From NCBI GenBank assembly GCA_036346355.1, contig CM070576.1:12383558-12447557 (forward strand): a stretch of 64,000 nucleotides of DNA, given 5' to 3'. Made by a program: the position numbers and the translations under genes. A model generated the notes under the pieces. That model was not told where the DNA came from and searched no databases. It was given only the letters and a program-made list of their open reading frames with translations. Below are positions 34,760 through 45,730 of the stretch, piece after piece. Source of the stretch: Rhipidocladum racemiflorum (Eukaryota > Streptophyta > Magnoliopsida > Poales > Poaceae). How positions within the stretch are numbered: position 1 is the first letter of the stretch; every line of letters starts with the position of its first letter.

Positions 34760-36310
34760 CCACCAGCTTGGACATGACCTGGCAATCCGCCAGGTCATGC
34801 CCATTGGACCTGTGGATGGGGCAGTAAGGTCTGCCTCCGTCGTCTTCTCGGCAGGGGGACCGGCGATCCCCACGATGACCTCGCGGGCCTCGGCGATCAC
34901 CCCTCCTGTTCGGCGACTAGGACCTCACCGGCATCGATTTCCTTGCGCTTCTTCTTCTTCTTGTGCGCGGAAGCCTTTGAGGTTCCCGCCTCTCTGTGGC
35001 TGGATGGCCCCGCTGTGCGCTCTCGGGCCTCCGCTGCCCTGGCGCACTTATGTGCCAAGGAGAACAGCTCAGAGGTGGTCGAAATGGTGCGGTTTGCCAT
35101 CTTCTCCCGTATCTTCTGATCTCGGACCCCCCCTCCGAAAGGCAATAATCACCGATTGCTTGGAGATTCGTGGGATCGTGTTTCGGCAGTGGCTGAACCG
35201 CCGAATGAACTCCCTTAGGGACTCCCCCTTCGTCTGTTCCAGGGCGTGAATGTCGTCCTCGACCCCCAGCTGAGTGTAGGAGCCCTGAAAGTTGGTGACG
35301 AAGATGTCGCATAATTCCTCCCACGAGCGCACGGAGCCTCGAGGGAGGTTCAACAGCCAAGAGAGGGCGGAGCCCGTCAGCGACGTCTGGAGGTAGTTGG
35401 TCATGATCTTATCAGACCCTCCCGCGGCGCGCACCACCGTGGTATAGATCTGCAGGAACTCCTCTGGGTTGGTGGTGTCGTCGTACTTTTCGATGGATGC
35501 GGGGCGGAATCTCTCCGGCCACGCAGCTTGGCGTAGGCGGAGGGAAAATGCCAGGCATCCAACATTGTAGGGGGAGCAGCGCCGCTCGCCCGCCCCTTGG
35601 CCCCAAGATGGAGTCGAGGGGTGCGAGTCTACGCTCTCCCTGGAGCCAGGGAGCGAGGTCTCCCCTCGACCGCTAGACCTCGGGCGGTCCACGCGGTGCT
35701 GCATGCGCGCATGACGCCCCCTAAGGACGTCGCGCAAATCACCACCGCGCTGGGACCTTCTTTCGTCCAAGCGGGCCCTCAGATCCCCGTGGCTCCCCGC
35801 CGGCTCGGGGGAACCATGGGAAGAAGTGAGAGCACGTGCACGTCCACCTGTACCCGAGGGGGCTGTAACCTGTGCTCCCTTTCCTTTGTCCCGGCCCTCA
35901 CGACCGGGAAAAGTTGTGGCCGTGCGGCTAGAGGCTTGCGTGTCGGTCACGCGCATGCCCTGCCGCCCGACGCCAGAAGCCCCCGGCTGATTCGCCGCCT
36001 CCACCTACTGTTGGGCGGCGTCCACTAGGTGGGCGATGTCCCGCAGCCATGGGATGGCCGGGGTTTTGCCCCCTAGTGCAACCGGGGGGTGATCGAGGAG
36101 CAGCCGGGCCGCATGAAGATTCCGCGCCGGGGTGTCGTCTCCCATCAAGAGACGCCGCCGGACGGGCTGGCCTCCTTGCGCAGAAGCACCACACATCCCT
36201 CCTCGGATAGAGGGACCCGGGGGGTCCGATGCCCTGGGCGAGCGCCGGGACCGGCCGCGAGCGCTGCTCTCCTCATGTAGACCGTCGTGCTTGGATCCAA
36301 AGGCCGCCAT
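34760..36310 (-). pseudogene. gag: Tat-2 gag (broken)
   Basis: The ATG at 36310 starts MAAFGSKHDGLHEESSARGR, about 75 bp after the primer site. A TAG near 36005 interrupts the frame, which then continues in phase to about 35140 with the capsid domain (WPERFRPASIEKYDDTTNP, GSALSWLLNLPRGSVRSWEE, ESLREFIRRFSHCRNTIP). A frameshift near 35140 moves the rest to another frame ending in a Lys-rich segment, and another break precedes a zinc-knuckle-like C-H-H-C segment near 34800. A Ser/Arg-rich linker sits between the N-terminus and capsid. Confidence 0.8.
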
Positions 36311-36384
36311 GCTGATGATTGTCGAAACTTTTTGCAAACTTCGCAAGAAGATGGAAGAAGGAAGAACAATCCAACCACTGAGCC

Positions 36385-36401
36385 CCCTACCTGGCGCGCC
36401 A
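36385..36401 (-). other. Primer-binding site of Tat-2
   Basis: On the minus strand TGGCGCGCCAGGTAGGG follows the LTR end directly. The same site is used in Tat-4 (45685). Confidence 0.8.
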
Positions 36402-36402
36402 C

Positions 36403-37466
36403 TGTCAGCGTATGAGCTAACAGACCCCTTCTGAAATGGGGTGTGAGAAGTCCGAAAGAGGGGCTTTCGTGGTGGATTGCTCGAGACACAGTGGAAAGAG
36501 AACGAACTAAGCTCACAAGAGGGAGACACTTGGTTTATCCAGGTTCGGGCCCTCCTCACGAGTAATAGCCCTAGTCCTGCTAGTGTTGTTCTTGATTGTG
36601 TTCTTAGTGGAAATCACTCGAACAATGGATCTGAGACTCAAAGCCCTTCGCCCCAGAGGAGAATGATTCGGTCCCAAAGACCCGAGCCCGTCTCCAGAGG
36701 TGGACCAGCCGAGAAGAGGAAGAAGAACTAGCCGAAAAACAACCCCTTTTTCCCACACACCCCAGTTACCTTTTATACTCGGGTTGGCTGGGGCGTGCGG
36801 GGATTACAAGAGCGTAGTACATGAACATACTTGACATGCTGCATTCAATGCGCCTATCACTGTTCTTGCAGCACACTTAGTGCCCTGGCACAGCAGTCCT
36901 CTCCCCCGTCTTGGGCCCCGCGCCTGCCGGCTCCGCCCGCTTGCTGGGGTGGGAAATTGCACCATGACATCACTCGCCATTATGGCGCGTGTTGGGAACA
37001 CACGCCGCCATACTGTGGCCTTTATTACCTTCATTTAATGCGCACGATACGCATTAAATGTCTTTGACCTTCTGTGCGGTTGCGCAGGCCGCTAGGTGGC
37101 CTCGGGAACCGAGCGCCCGCGGCGTGGCCTGGTCGCCACCTACCCGCTGGCGATCACACAGTCGACCGCCAGCGGCGTGGCCTGGTCGCCACCTGCCCGC
37201 TGGCTATCACACAGCTGACCGCCGGCGGCGGGGCCTGGTCACCACCTGCCTGCTGGCGATCACACAGCTGACCACCAATGACGTGGCCTGGTCGCCACCT
37301 GTCCGCTGGGCGATCACACGACTGGCCGCCAGCGACGTGGCCTGGTCACCACCTGCCCGCTAGACAGTAACCTTTCTGACCGCTAGCGGCGTGGTCTGGA
37401 CGCCACGTGTCCGCTAGCGGCTCTTACTAAAGTGTAGTGGGTACCCTGGTGTAGAATACGCCAACA
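36403..37466 (-). repeat. 5' LTR of Tat-2 (1064 bp)
   Basis: On the minus strand it begins TGTTGGCGTATTCTACACC and ends ..GCTGACA next to the primer site. A TATA box (GAGTATAAAAGG in minus sense) lies at 36769-36778. U3 contains a tandem repeat block (37121-37440). Confidence 0.8.
37121..37440. repeat. 53-54 bp tandem repeat, about 6 copies, in the Tat-2 LTR
   Basis: The phrase GGCGTGGCCTGGTCGCCACC and variants recur at 37121, 37174, 37227, 37280, 37334 and 37388, each followed by a CCCGCTGGCGATCACACAG-like half. The repeats lie upstream of the TATA box in the element's own sense, where they could act as enhancer-like units. Open frames across them are a by-product of the repeat. Confidence 0.85.
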
Positions 37467-38619
37467 CGTTGTGTTCTGAGTTTTGTACTTGCTTGGGTGG
37501 TATGATATTGAGTGGAAAACATGTATTTGCATGTGGTGTGACCCCAGGAGTGGCATCATCATCTCGCCATACCGTTCCGAAGGGTTAAAGGCAAGTGTAT
37601 TGGAATGGGTTGTGTTGTATGTTTGCTAGTCTTGCTTAGGTGCAATATGATTACATGATATGCTAACTTGCCATGATTGATGTTTGCCTACGACATGACG
37701 AAAATGGTTTGTTATACGGCCATGCAATGGTTAGTTTGTGTTTATATGCAAGTTATTTATGTTTATGGCATATTTGCATACATGGCATGAGGACTGGCCA
37801 GGACGGTGAGAAAGTCATAACTAGTCCGGTGAGGTCGGTGAGAAAGTTATGACTAATCCGGAGTGCCATTGAGTAAGACCTACCTCGTGATTCCATCCAC
37901 AGTTGTGAATGGAAGCGAGGAGTAGGCACCCTCCATCTACGGGATGGAAGGGGAAAGAGGGTGCACGCCGACGGGTGTGCACTCGGCAATACCGGTATGT
38001 GCTTCAAGGAGACATGTGCATTGCATTATATGATGATGTCAATGAGTTGCATACACTATGAATATGAGATGTTTATGATGTTGAATATGAAAAGTAGTGA
38101 TGAAGGTATTGGAATGTGTTTTTCTTGTTCCATTGTAATATACTTGCTGAGTGATGAACTCACACTTGTGTTTATGTTGTTTTCCTTAGGTACCATGAAA
38201 TTGGCATGCAGGAAGAAGGGTTTAGCTACACATCTACACGTAGCTCGACACAAATTAGACAGTGTTATCATTTGGAGTCATGATAATAAAAGTAATGCCA
38301 TGAAACTTGGAGAATTGCTTAACTGTGTGCTCGGTCTTATTATTTGATTCGTTTAGCTCATGAAGTGGTTGAATGCTTTATCCTGGACTTATATTGTTGC
38401 TATGTCACCTGTTATTGTTGTTTTAGATGCTTTCCATTATGATATAACTTGTGATGCTTTGTTGTTGCTCCGAATCATGGAAAAACAAAGGAGATGCTGC
38501 CGAAATTTTTGGTTTTAGCATTTGCACCTTTGCTGTAATTTATCTTTATTTGTGGTATTTAGATGTTGTTTAGTCTATGTTTGGTAACATTCAGGCATAC
38601 TAGATGCCGGGGTGTTACA
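37467..38619 (+). repeat. LTR-like fragment, unclassified
   Basis: The stretch has an LTR-like ending CCGGGGTGTTACA at 38619, which is the mirror of the TGTAACACCCC start of Tekay LTRs. It contains TGCTGAGTGATGAACTCAC followed by a pyrimidine-rich TTTTCCTTAG acceptor-like site (38189), an order also seen near the second segment of the split ORF in Tekay LTRs. No coding domain is recognised. It is probably the right part of a diverged LTR into which Tat-2 inserted. Confidence 0.4.
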
Positions 38620-40004
38620 GTGTTTCCTTGTCTTTGATGGTCGCAGGATGACAGTGCTAGGTCATGGTGAGGCGGAGGATGACCGAGACTAAGCGAGTTG
38701 CGTACAAGCAAGTCAAGAAGACAAGGAAAGGCGATGATACTATCTAGATGCTGCGAGAATCGATGAGAGCCATCGGATCATGGTCTAGTTGATAGGTTAG
38801 CGAGTCTAGGTAGTATGGTTTGAAAACCGTACAAGAAAACCAATTATGTGTGTAGGGTTTTGGGCTACCCTTGCATGGCTATGTGAGTGGGTTAATCCTA
38901 GCCCTTGGTGGAGTGCTCTAGGGTTGAGGGACTGATCCAAGGGTGGTAAGTGGCCCAAAGGTAGTATAAATAGAGGGGGAGGTGTGCCCTCTCTCATTTG
39001 AAGGTTGTAGAGGTTTTTATGCTCCTTTGAGCTTTGTCCACCTTGTTGTGAGACTTTGTAAACCTCCCCTTCTTACAATGCAAATCATTTTCATTTATGC
39101 TTGAATTTACATTACGCATTTACTTTATGTCTTAAATTCAGCATTTCAATTCCGCATTTAAATTGCCGCAATTTACTTCCTCAGAATTTGGATTTCCCTC
39201 CCCTCCTTCTAAATACTGTTGATATAGGGTGTCTTGAGGGTGCTCATATGGTTATACATCTCTCTTGCACCCTAGGATAGACTAGACATCAAGTTTATAT
39301 CAAGTTGCAAATCTATCCTGAACTTGTTCTTCGCGCAACAGTCAGTCTTTGATTTTTCGAAAAACTAAAAAAATCTATTTTGGGTGATTCTTGTTAGAGA
39401 AGATGCATGACTCATATATCCATCTATTAAAAAATTTAGGTGTCCACTGGTTTCACCATTTTGGCTCTATGAGGTGAATACCGAGCCCCAAACTTTTTGA
39501 TCCAAGTTCCTAACTATCTGTAGTTCTTGATTTTTCCTGATTGTTCTACAAGGCTTTTTGAGGTTATTTTTGGTGGAGTGTTTCATGACTCAATTTCACA
39601 CAGGGACAAAAATTCTCAAAAAATTTAGAGCAACAGAAATCCACTAACACCTACTCTAAGTGAGGATAATTTCTGAAAAATCTGCTTTTGCTTTTCTAAA
39701 AGATACTTTGATGATTTGGCTTGATCTATTTTAGAAAAGAAGTATTTGAATTGATTCCTTTTTGTTTGGACACTTGACAACCAGGAGTGATTGAAAAACT
39801 TCTCACATGATTCATGGTTCTCATCAATGCAAGCTAGAGGTACATATAGTTGTCTAGTTGTTCAGGTTTTAGAGGCTTGGTGATTTTGAGGAGCACTGGT
39901 CTGAAGAAAAATCTTCATGTTTTTTTTATTTTCCTTGTGGGATTGTTTGTAGTATTTTGGGTGGGGGAAATTTTTATTTGGGATTATTCACACCTCCCCT
40001 CTGA
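38620..40004 (+). repeat. Probable LTR/leader sequence, unclassified
   Basis: A good TATA box (AGTATAAATAGAGG, about 38962) is followed by a long T-rich, non-coding stretch. The end near 40000 reads TTATTCACACCTCCCCTCTG, similar in plan to the Sirevirus LTR end in this window (its minus sense reads CATTCACCCCCCTCTGATT). A Copia-type LTR in plus orientation is the best guess. No gene was found in it and neither edge is fixed. Confidence 0.35.
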
Positions 40005-40261
40005 TCTCCATCTCAATCCTTCATGGGGACATCGGCCTTTCCTTCGGGGAAGATTCGATTATTTCTTGGTCAAGAGCTGTGTCACTAGGGACAATAGTAG
40101 AGACTGGGTTTTCTCGAGGAGAGCTACCATCGGCGGGGGCAGGATTCATCACCTGGTCATCGTCTTGAGTCGACTCATCGTCATCTAGACCGATGACCCC
40201 CTCAGCCGGTACCCTCTCAGTCCCAAGTTTCGCCTCCTAAGGAGATACTAGGTTAAAGTGG

Positions 40262-41318
40262 ATGACATATGCACGGACGATGCATTACATGCCACAAAAA
40301 ATAGTACTCACCTCTGGCCGAAGAATGGCAAGCGAATATGCCCTGATGTTGAAATCACCAGGTTCTAAGCCTTGGAACATCTTGCTCCGTCTGGAGGAGA
40401 TGTTCGAGCTCGACAGATCTGGCAAGAAGGAAAATTTAGTTCACTATCCGTTGGTAGGCACAGAAGGAACAACGGCATTGCTAGTGATTACCTTCGGGAT
40501 AGTCCCTATTGGCATCACTTGCTCTGGAGTAGTCCCAAACCAGATGATCTCAGCATTTCAGTGGGCTTGTCCGATGCGTGAAGAAATCTTTGGCCACATG
40601 CCACCCGGTCAATCCAGTTTGCCTCATCTCTTTGATCCTCTTTGATGTAATGTGCGTTACGAGTGGTTGAAGGAGAGATTTTCATTCAGAGGTCGGTTGG
40701 ATTGATTAGGAGCAGGCGATAGGACATAGGGAGTTTAACGGTGTCCTGTGAAGTAATGTAGAGCCACCGTTTATTCCAATCTGATTGCTAGGAAGAAGTG
40801 ACAGAAATAGGGATGTATAATCCAGACCTTCCACTATGGAGGTGGAGTCTAGCACCCCCCACAATGTCCTTTTTCACCCTCTTCAGGCTGTAGAAGTGGC
40901 GAAAGAGGTTGACGCTGGGCCTAATACCCAGAAAAGCCTCATAGAGATGGACAAAGACACTGAGCATTGTGATTGAGTTAGTGCTCAGGTTGAAGAGCTG
41001 GCTTTGATAAAAATCCAAGACTTCAAGCAGAAAGGGGGAAGGGGGAAAACTGAATCCGTAGTGGAAGAAGGCTTCAAAAACAACAGTCTCATCCTCATTT
41101 ATGTGGGTGGGATAAGACTCACCGACTAATGGCCTCCAATGGAAGAACTCCCGAGGAGGAACGAAGCCGTCTGCCTCCAACTCGATAAGATGCTTCTCTG
41201 ACATTATCGACTACTGCCATACACTCTCAAGGGCTTCGTCTTCAAAAGTCACCTGGGTTTCCTTAGATTTCTTCTCTACCAGAGCGGCTCCCATGCTAGC
41301 TGAAGGGACGGACGCCAT
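40262..41318 (-). pseudogene. Tat-3 antisense gene with gypsy-type transposon domain
   Basis: The ATG at 41318 starts MASVPSASMGAALVEKK. A stop after about 35 codons is followed in phase by the conserved part (41204-40788) with ADGFVPPREFFHWRPLVGE, VVFEAFFHYGFSFPPSPFLL and LYEAFLGIRPSVNLFRHFYS. These match the pattern of the family named Putative gypsy type transposon (Transposase_28, PF04195). Further down (about 40640-40480) a broken frame reads TGLTGWHVAKDFFTHRTSPL, equivalent to the segment at 54970-54850 in Tat-4. Function is unknown. Confidence 0.7.
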
Positions 41319-41432
41319 TGGTGAGGGAATAGGATGAATTTTTTCGAAGGTGGTGGCGTTAGGGTTTAAGGAGTGCAATGAAGATTTTGGAAATAAGGTT
41401 AAGGGGAATGGCTACAGTTCCAGGTATTGGAA

Positions 41433-41440
41433 TTTATAAG
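41433..41440 (-). promoter_or_regulatory. Antisense TATA box of the Tat-3 gene
   Basis: CTTATAAATT on the minus strand lies about 115 bp before the ATG at 41318. The leader between them contains AAACCCTAACGCCACCACC, a typical grass gene leader. Confidence 0.5.
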
Positions 41441-41831
41441 GCAAAACTTTTCTATGCTAGTGGATGGTTCATTCCTCATGACCTGGTGAGTCGATCGGAG
41501 GAACACATAAAAAGATGTGATGCGCTCAGGAATTGCAGGCTTTCGCAGTAAATGCTGCACATCTCAATGTATAGATTTTTTGAATTATTTCTAACTCTAC
41601 TTAGAGTCAAGTTAATGAGTTGGCATCGAGTTGCATGTGGTTACCTGAGGACTCGAGATGGGATGGCAGGGCGCTCGACCCAGCATGGTTCCTTCTCGAT
41701 ACTTGGTGATTCCACTCTGCTCAAGTCATTCGACCACAAGCGGGTAAGGCATTACTCGATCAAGTCAGAGCTTGGCAAGTAATCGACTAAGTGCTTGAGA
41801 TGATCTTTTACTGAGCAGAGTTCGGGGGTAC

Positions 41832-42401
41832 TGTCGAATATCGAAATATGGGATATGGGCATGTATAGGAAACTTAAAGGTAATATCATATATGTTCACA
41901 CAAGTAGTTTAGAACTCCAGATATCACGGGCCCGATTTTGTGGGATGAGATATACACAAAGAGGATATCTCCACATTTGGAAAGAACTTGGTCATGTTCT
42001 CGTTACGAGGAAACCAACTCGAGTATGTTGGACGGCAAAGGTAGTTCAGATATGCTGCGAAGATCTCGGAACGGTGGGTTCCTGACCATATATGATCTGG
42101 TATATCAAACTGATTACAACCCGTGAGGGGCTACCTTGTCTATGTAAGAACAGAAGAACAGAGGCTTCGGGGGGGAGTCTCTGATTGTTCCAAGTCTAGA
42201 TTTTAGTCAGGCAATCTTCATTGTAACTAGATCTAGACACCCTGCATCATACTTTGTTTTGCTGTTTTCATACTACATCCACACAGGAGTAGGGTATTAC
42301 TCCTAATTAGAGGACGAACCTGTCTACATCGTGTGCTATCGTGTTCATGTTTGACTTTGCATATTCGAAGGTCTCGAGTATACAAGATTATTGTCGATTC
42401 A
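41832..42401 (+). repeat. 3' LTR of Tat-3 (right edge approximate)
   Basis: It starts TGTCGAATATCG right after a purine-rich AGAGTTCGGGGGTAC tract. Internal words GGAGTAGGGTATTACTCC and GAACCTGTCTACATCGTGTG follow the plan of the Tat-4 LTRs. It ends near TTGTCGATTCA (42401), which resembles the ATCGTCGACA end of Tat-4. The gag-pol part and 5' LTR of this element are not in the window. Confidence 0.65.
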
Positions 42402-43066
42402 CTAACCTTCGAGAAGGGCCAACGCGGCGGGAACACAAGCGCGCTCGAGCCAGCGGGCAAGAGCTCGCATACGTGCATGACAGGGCAGGTGGGAGCATGT
42501 GGTGGCTCCCAGCATGGGGCCAACGGGGGCGAGCGAGCACGTGGGGATTGGCACGGGGCAGGAATCAGGCATGGGTGGGAGGGTGGGAACCAAGCGTCAA
42601 ATCTAGTAGCAAGCTTGCAGCACTCGGGCAGCACAGTGTGAGCGCGGGAGCACGTTTCCACTCATCACACCGTGGAAGGTTGTTTCTGCGCTCCCCGGGG
42701 AAAGTGTGGGTTATGGGACTATTTTCATAAAAAAAATTCGCATTGGACTAGTTTTGTGAAAAAAAAATATAGAAAGTTATTACAGTGATTCAAATCCGGC
42801 GATCCTAACCTGCACTGCTAAGCTAACAAGAGTAATATTTTCGATTGGTGTACTTGCGTGGCACCCCGTAATGGCCTTATCACCGCGTGGGTCTTGGAGT
42901 TATGGTTTGATGAAAATTTGTTTTCTTAAAGGTCGAGCTATCCTTAATGGAAACTAAAAGTTATAGTTGTTTATCAATAGTTTTTCCAATAAAGTTGCAG
43001 TTATGCAAAATTTACTCAATTTGAACATAAAAATTACAATAAAAGACAATAACATGAAACATGTAA
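42402..43066. other. Unassigned spacer
   Basis: A G/C-rich part (to about 42700) gives way to AT-rich sequence. Small frames overlap on both strands without recognisable features. It separates the Tat-3 LTR from the CACTA-1 terminus. No target duplication for Tat-3 could be matched here. Confidence 0.4.
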
Positions 43067-43266
43067 CACTACTACAGAGAGGCTCATAGTAGACAGCTCA
43101 TCACAAACGGTTTAAATTTCGCAACGTCTGTGATGATTATGAGACACATCACATATGTCTTGTATTTAAAATCGTCTGTGATGTTGTCATAGACGGTTCG
43201 TTACTGGAACCGTCTGTGATAAGGAACTCTTCAAAGACTGTTGAAGTATAAAACCGTCTGTGAATG
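43067..43266. repeat. CACTA-1 terminus and subterminal repeats, block 1
   Basis: Repeats of AAACCGTCTGTGATG and its complement occur in both orientations (for example 43186-43220). Such subterminal repeats bind the element-encoded proteins in En/Spm-type transposons. Confidence 0.75.
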
Positions 43267-43311
43267 CCCAAGCAGCAGGGTATCTCGAATTGACAGGGAG
43301 GGTGTTGTCGG

Positions 43312-43440
43312 ACGAGAAACAGGGGATGCGATCTCAGTACGTAATGCGCTGAAAAGATTGAATCGGATGAGAAACAGGGGATAGAATGGTTATCAGGTCA
43401 TACGATCTCAGTATGTAATGCATAGAAAAGATTGAAAATA
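43312..43440. repeat. Two imperfect direct repeats in CACTA-1
   Basis: GAGAAACAGGGGAT, ATCTCAGTACGTAATGC and GAAAAGATTGAA occur in that order at about 43314-43370 and again at about 43368-43435, with about 20 extra bases in the second copy. Nothing else is recognised in 43440-43510. Confidence 0.6.
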
Positions 43441-43511
43441 CTACAATGTTGACATATATTAATTCAAACATTGACATTACAATATATAGTTTATATATTA
43501 ATAAACACTAA

Positions 43512-43942
43512 TGTTTATTTGGTGGCTCGATCACAGCCGAAAGTACTCGTCATCGTCGCTCCACGGGGGGCTGCCATCGTCGTTGTCGTCGTCGTTGTTG
43601 TCGTTGTCGTCCTCCAATGCGGTGGGGGAGGAGTCACTGTCATCCGATGAGCTCCCCCATTAGACGAAGTCGGGCTCCTCGTCCTCCTCCTCCTCGTCAT
43701 TTTCCTCCTCCTCCTCCTCCTCCTCCTCCTCCTCCTCCTTGTCCTCCTCCAAGTCCTCCCTCGGGCACTTTTCTTGGCATTTTGGGCATTGCCCGGGAGC
43801 TAATATTGGAGGACCGCAATTGCGTACGAACTACGGCGGCGGCGGCGGTGGTGGGGATGGAACGGTGGAGGAGGATCTTCCTGGAGATTCCATGACTAGT
43901 GTATACAGTACTGTGAAGACATGTTTCCATATATATAGATGA
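43512..43942 (+). other. Low-complexity open stretch in CACTA-1, with (TCC)n at 43705-43738
   Basis: A Ser-rich then Gly-rich frame is open on the plus strand around a trinucleotide run of about 11 TCC units. Overlapping frames on both strands have equally biased content, so coding status is doubtful. It lies between the two subterminal repeat blocks and may be captured sequence. Confidence 0.3.
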
Positions 43943-44102
43943 ACAGAGGATTGTGATGAAGACGAAGAGTTCGGAGTGGAAAGGCGCGCGGGAATTAAAG
44001 GAATTAGCGTTTTCTGTGTCCAGAGTGGGCTGAGATCGAGTCATCTTCCATAAAGGCGGCGTCGGTAGCGTTTTTTGTGTCCAAGGGAAACGAAGAAGAC
44101 AT

Positions 44103-44346
44103 CACAGACGGTTTTAAATACAAACTGTATGTGATGTTCCCACATCACAGATGGTTTATATTTAAAACCGTCTGTGATGTAGGGGAGCCTTGTCAGAGAC
44201 GGTTTTTAATACAAACCGTCTGTGGTGTGGTTTGTATTTAAAACCGTCTATGATGTAGGAGAGCCTTTTCACGGACGGTTGGTTATTCTAACAGTCTGTG
44301 ATAAGGAACTCTTCACAGACTATTCAAGTATAAAACCGTCTGAGAT
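44103..44346. repeat. CACTA-1 subterminal repeats, block 2
   Basis: At least four inverted pairs of the ACGGTTT..AAACCGTC type. The last part (44300-44345) repeats the end of block 1 (43218-43265), GATAAGGAACTCTTCA..AAACCGTCTG, with few changes. The two blocks flank about 830 bp of unrelated sequence. Confidence 0.75.
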
Positions 44347-44694
44347 GTGTCTACATAAGTGCTGCGCCCGGCCCGATCGCCCTCCACTGTATTTTTAGTG
44401 TTTCCAAGATATTTTTGAGGTTGCGGCGATTGAGAGGCTTTCTAAGGTTAGTTATTGGTTCAAGTTTGCATTTTATTTAAGATATAGCTTGGTAAAGCTG
44501 TAAATGATGGTTTTTAGATCTAGCTTGGTGTAGACCCATTAATATTTGTTCTCTGTTATTTAAAGAGGGAGAAGATGGTTTTGATATAGCTAGCTTGGTA
44601 TAGATCCAATTGTTTTTTGTCATTATTTAAGTGCACTCCAAGTGTACTTAAATTCATTCATTATTTAACACATATTGTTATATATGTAGTGTAG
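44347..44694 (+). other. Leader and probable 5' intron of the CACTA-1 transposase
   Basis: After CTCCACTGTATTTTTAGTG the sequence has an exon-like GC-richer stretch, a donor-like AGGTTAGT (about 44447) and an AT-rich stretch ending in TATGTAGTGTAG just before the ATG at 44695. This suggests a 5' UTR intron. CACTA-2 has a similar leader at 59115-59260. Confidence 0.4.
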
Positions 44695-45103
44695 ATGGAC
44701 CGAAGCTGGATGTACGCTGAGAACCGTGCGAGCGCCGAGTACATTAATGGCGTCTCCGCTTTTAGAAGAGCTGTAGAGGAAGATATGTTGAACAAGGGGG
44801 TGTAATTTATGTTTTGTCCATGCATTGACTGCGATAATATGTGGATGTTTCGAAACCCAGCGCAAATCGAAGCACACTTGATTCTACGGGGTTTCAAAAG
44901 GGGGTATTCATGTTAGACCAGTCACGGGGAAGAGCAGATTATGCAGGCATCAATTAGTCAATGCATCGTCGACAAAGTCAATAATACATCGGATGATATC
45001 AACTGTACTTTCGATAAGGATATTTCTCCCGATGACAATTTGGATCAGATTCTACGGGATGCAGAAGGGAACCGTGATGAGCAGGACTATGTAAAATTCC
45101 AGG
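44695..45103 (+). pseudogene. CACTA-1 transposase, N-terminal domain
   Basis: It starts MDRSWMYAENRASAEYINGV, the signature of the transposase-associated domain of CACTA transposases (Transpos_assoc). Cys and His residues follow as in the family (FCPCIDCDN, AHLILRGF, SHGEEQ). A TAA after 36 codons and a TAG near 44915 (family Trp) interrupt the frame. The coding sequence is cut at 45103 by the Tat-4 LTR, and the same frame continues at 57236 on the other side when one copy of CCAGG is counted. Confidence 0.82.
45099..45103. other. Target-site duplication of Tat-4, left
   Basis: CCAGG, matching CCAGG at 57231-57235 exactly. Confidence 0.9.
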
Positions 45104-45683
45104 TGTGGGATGTCTGAGATAGGGGTCCCGCAAGTGGGGCCTGTACCCGACTGGGCTAGACGGGCGGAGCAGTAGGCCCAAAGCCCAGAAGCGCCATGAC
45201 GAACCCGGAGGAGGTTCGGACTTGTTCCCTAAGGCAACTCCCGATCCTTCGGGGAAGCTTCACGCCACACCCAAACAACCCGCCAAAAGCGGAGCATGCA
45301 GCCTGACATTCGCAGAGCCTGCAGGCTCTGGGACCTGACAGGGCGGCAGGCGCGGGTCGGGGAAAAGCACAACCACCTCTCCAAGACGTAGTACGCCATA
45401 GACGAAGGAAAAGTACGTGTTGGTGAGGCCACCATGTTGAGGGCCAGGTGGTGCCCATCTATCATGTATCCTTCCCCCAATATATAAGGGGAGGAGGGAG
45501 AAACAAGAAAGGAGAGACGCTCATATATCCAAGAACACAGGACTAGGGTATTATCTCCTCCGAGAGAGCCCGAACCTGTCTAAACATTGATTGTCCTCGC
45601 ATCCTGTGTTACCATCAAGTTCAGATCCTGCACGAATCCCCTAGAATCACAAATCTCATTGCCGGCGAAACCGATCGTCGATA
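45104..45683 (+). repeat. 5' LTR of Tat-4 (580 bp)
   Basis: It begins TGTGGGATGTC and ends ATCGTCGATA. The 3' copy ends ATCGTCGACA, so the last CA has mutated to TA here. The TATA box is TATATAAGG at 45480-45488. Confidence 0.93.
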
Positions 45684-45684
45684 G

Positions 45685-45703
45685 TTGGCGCGCCAGGTAG
45701 GGG
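45685..45703 (+). other. Primer-binding site of Tat-4
   Basis: TTGGCGCGCCAGGTAGGGG follows the LTR after one base. Confidence 0.85.
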
Positions 45704-45730
45704 CTTGTGTCAAGTTCTTCATCAAGCTTG

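Larger units (their letters stand above)
30525..37466 (-). mobile_element. Tat-2: Tat-clade Ty3 retrotransposon, reverse, 3' LTR missing
   Basis: Read on the minus strand the order is LTR (37466-36403), primer site, gag, protease, RT, two RNase H domains and integrase, ending with the pol stop at 30704-30706 and about 180 bp of downstream sequence. The 3' LTR is absent because the element is cut at 30525. TGTTGGCGTATTC at the LTR start and the TGGCGCGCCAGGTAGGGGG primer site are typical of grass Tat elements. CGTTG (37467-37471) would be the outer target duplication, with no partner left. Confidence 0.85.

Noticed and set aside
37058..37363. Plus-strand frame with repeated ARGVAWSPP-like units
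   Set aside because: It is produced by the 53-54 bp tandem repeats of the Tat-2 LTR and changes phase with unit length, so it is not a gene.
38806..39340. Candidate host gene promoter with TATA at about 38962
   Set aside because: No coding exon follows; the downstream sequence resembles an LTR leader ending in a CACCTCCCCTCTG motif.
42780..42840. Possible tRNA-like or SINE promoter (GATTCAAATCCGGC)
   Set aside because: A T-arm-like word alone; no acceptor stem, A box at the right distance or 3' tail could be found.
43617..44044. Proline- or glycine-rich proteins around the TCC run on either strand
   Set aside because: Low-complexity translation of a trinucleotide repeat in all frames; coding status cannot be supported.
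45130..45480. Minus-strand frames in the Tat-4 LTR (also at 56554-57027)
   Set aside because: Both LTR copies carry them because the LTRs are duplicates; the ATG and stop positions differ and no domain is present.
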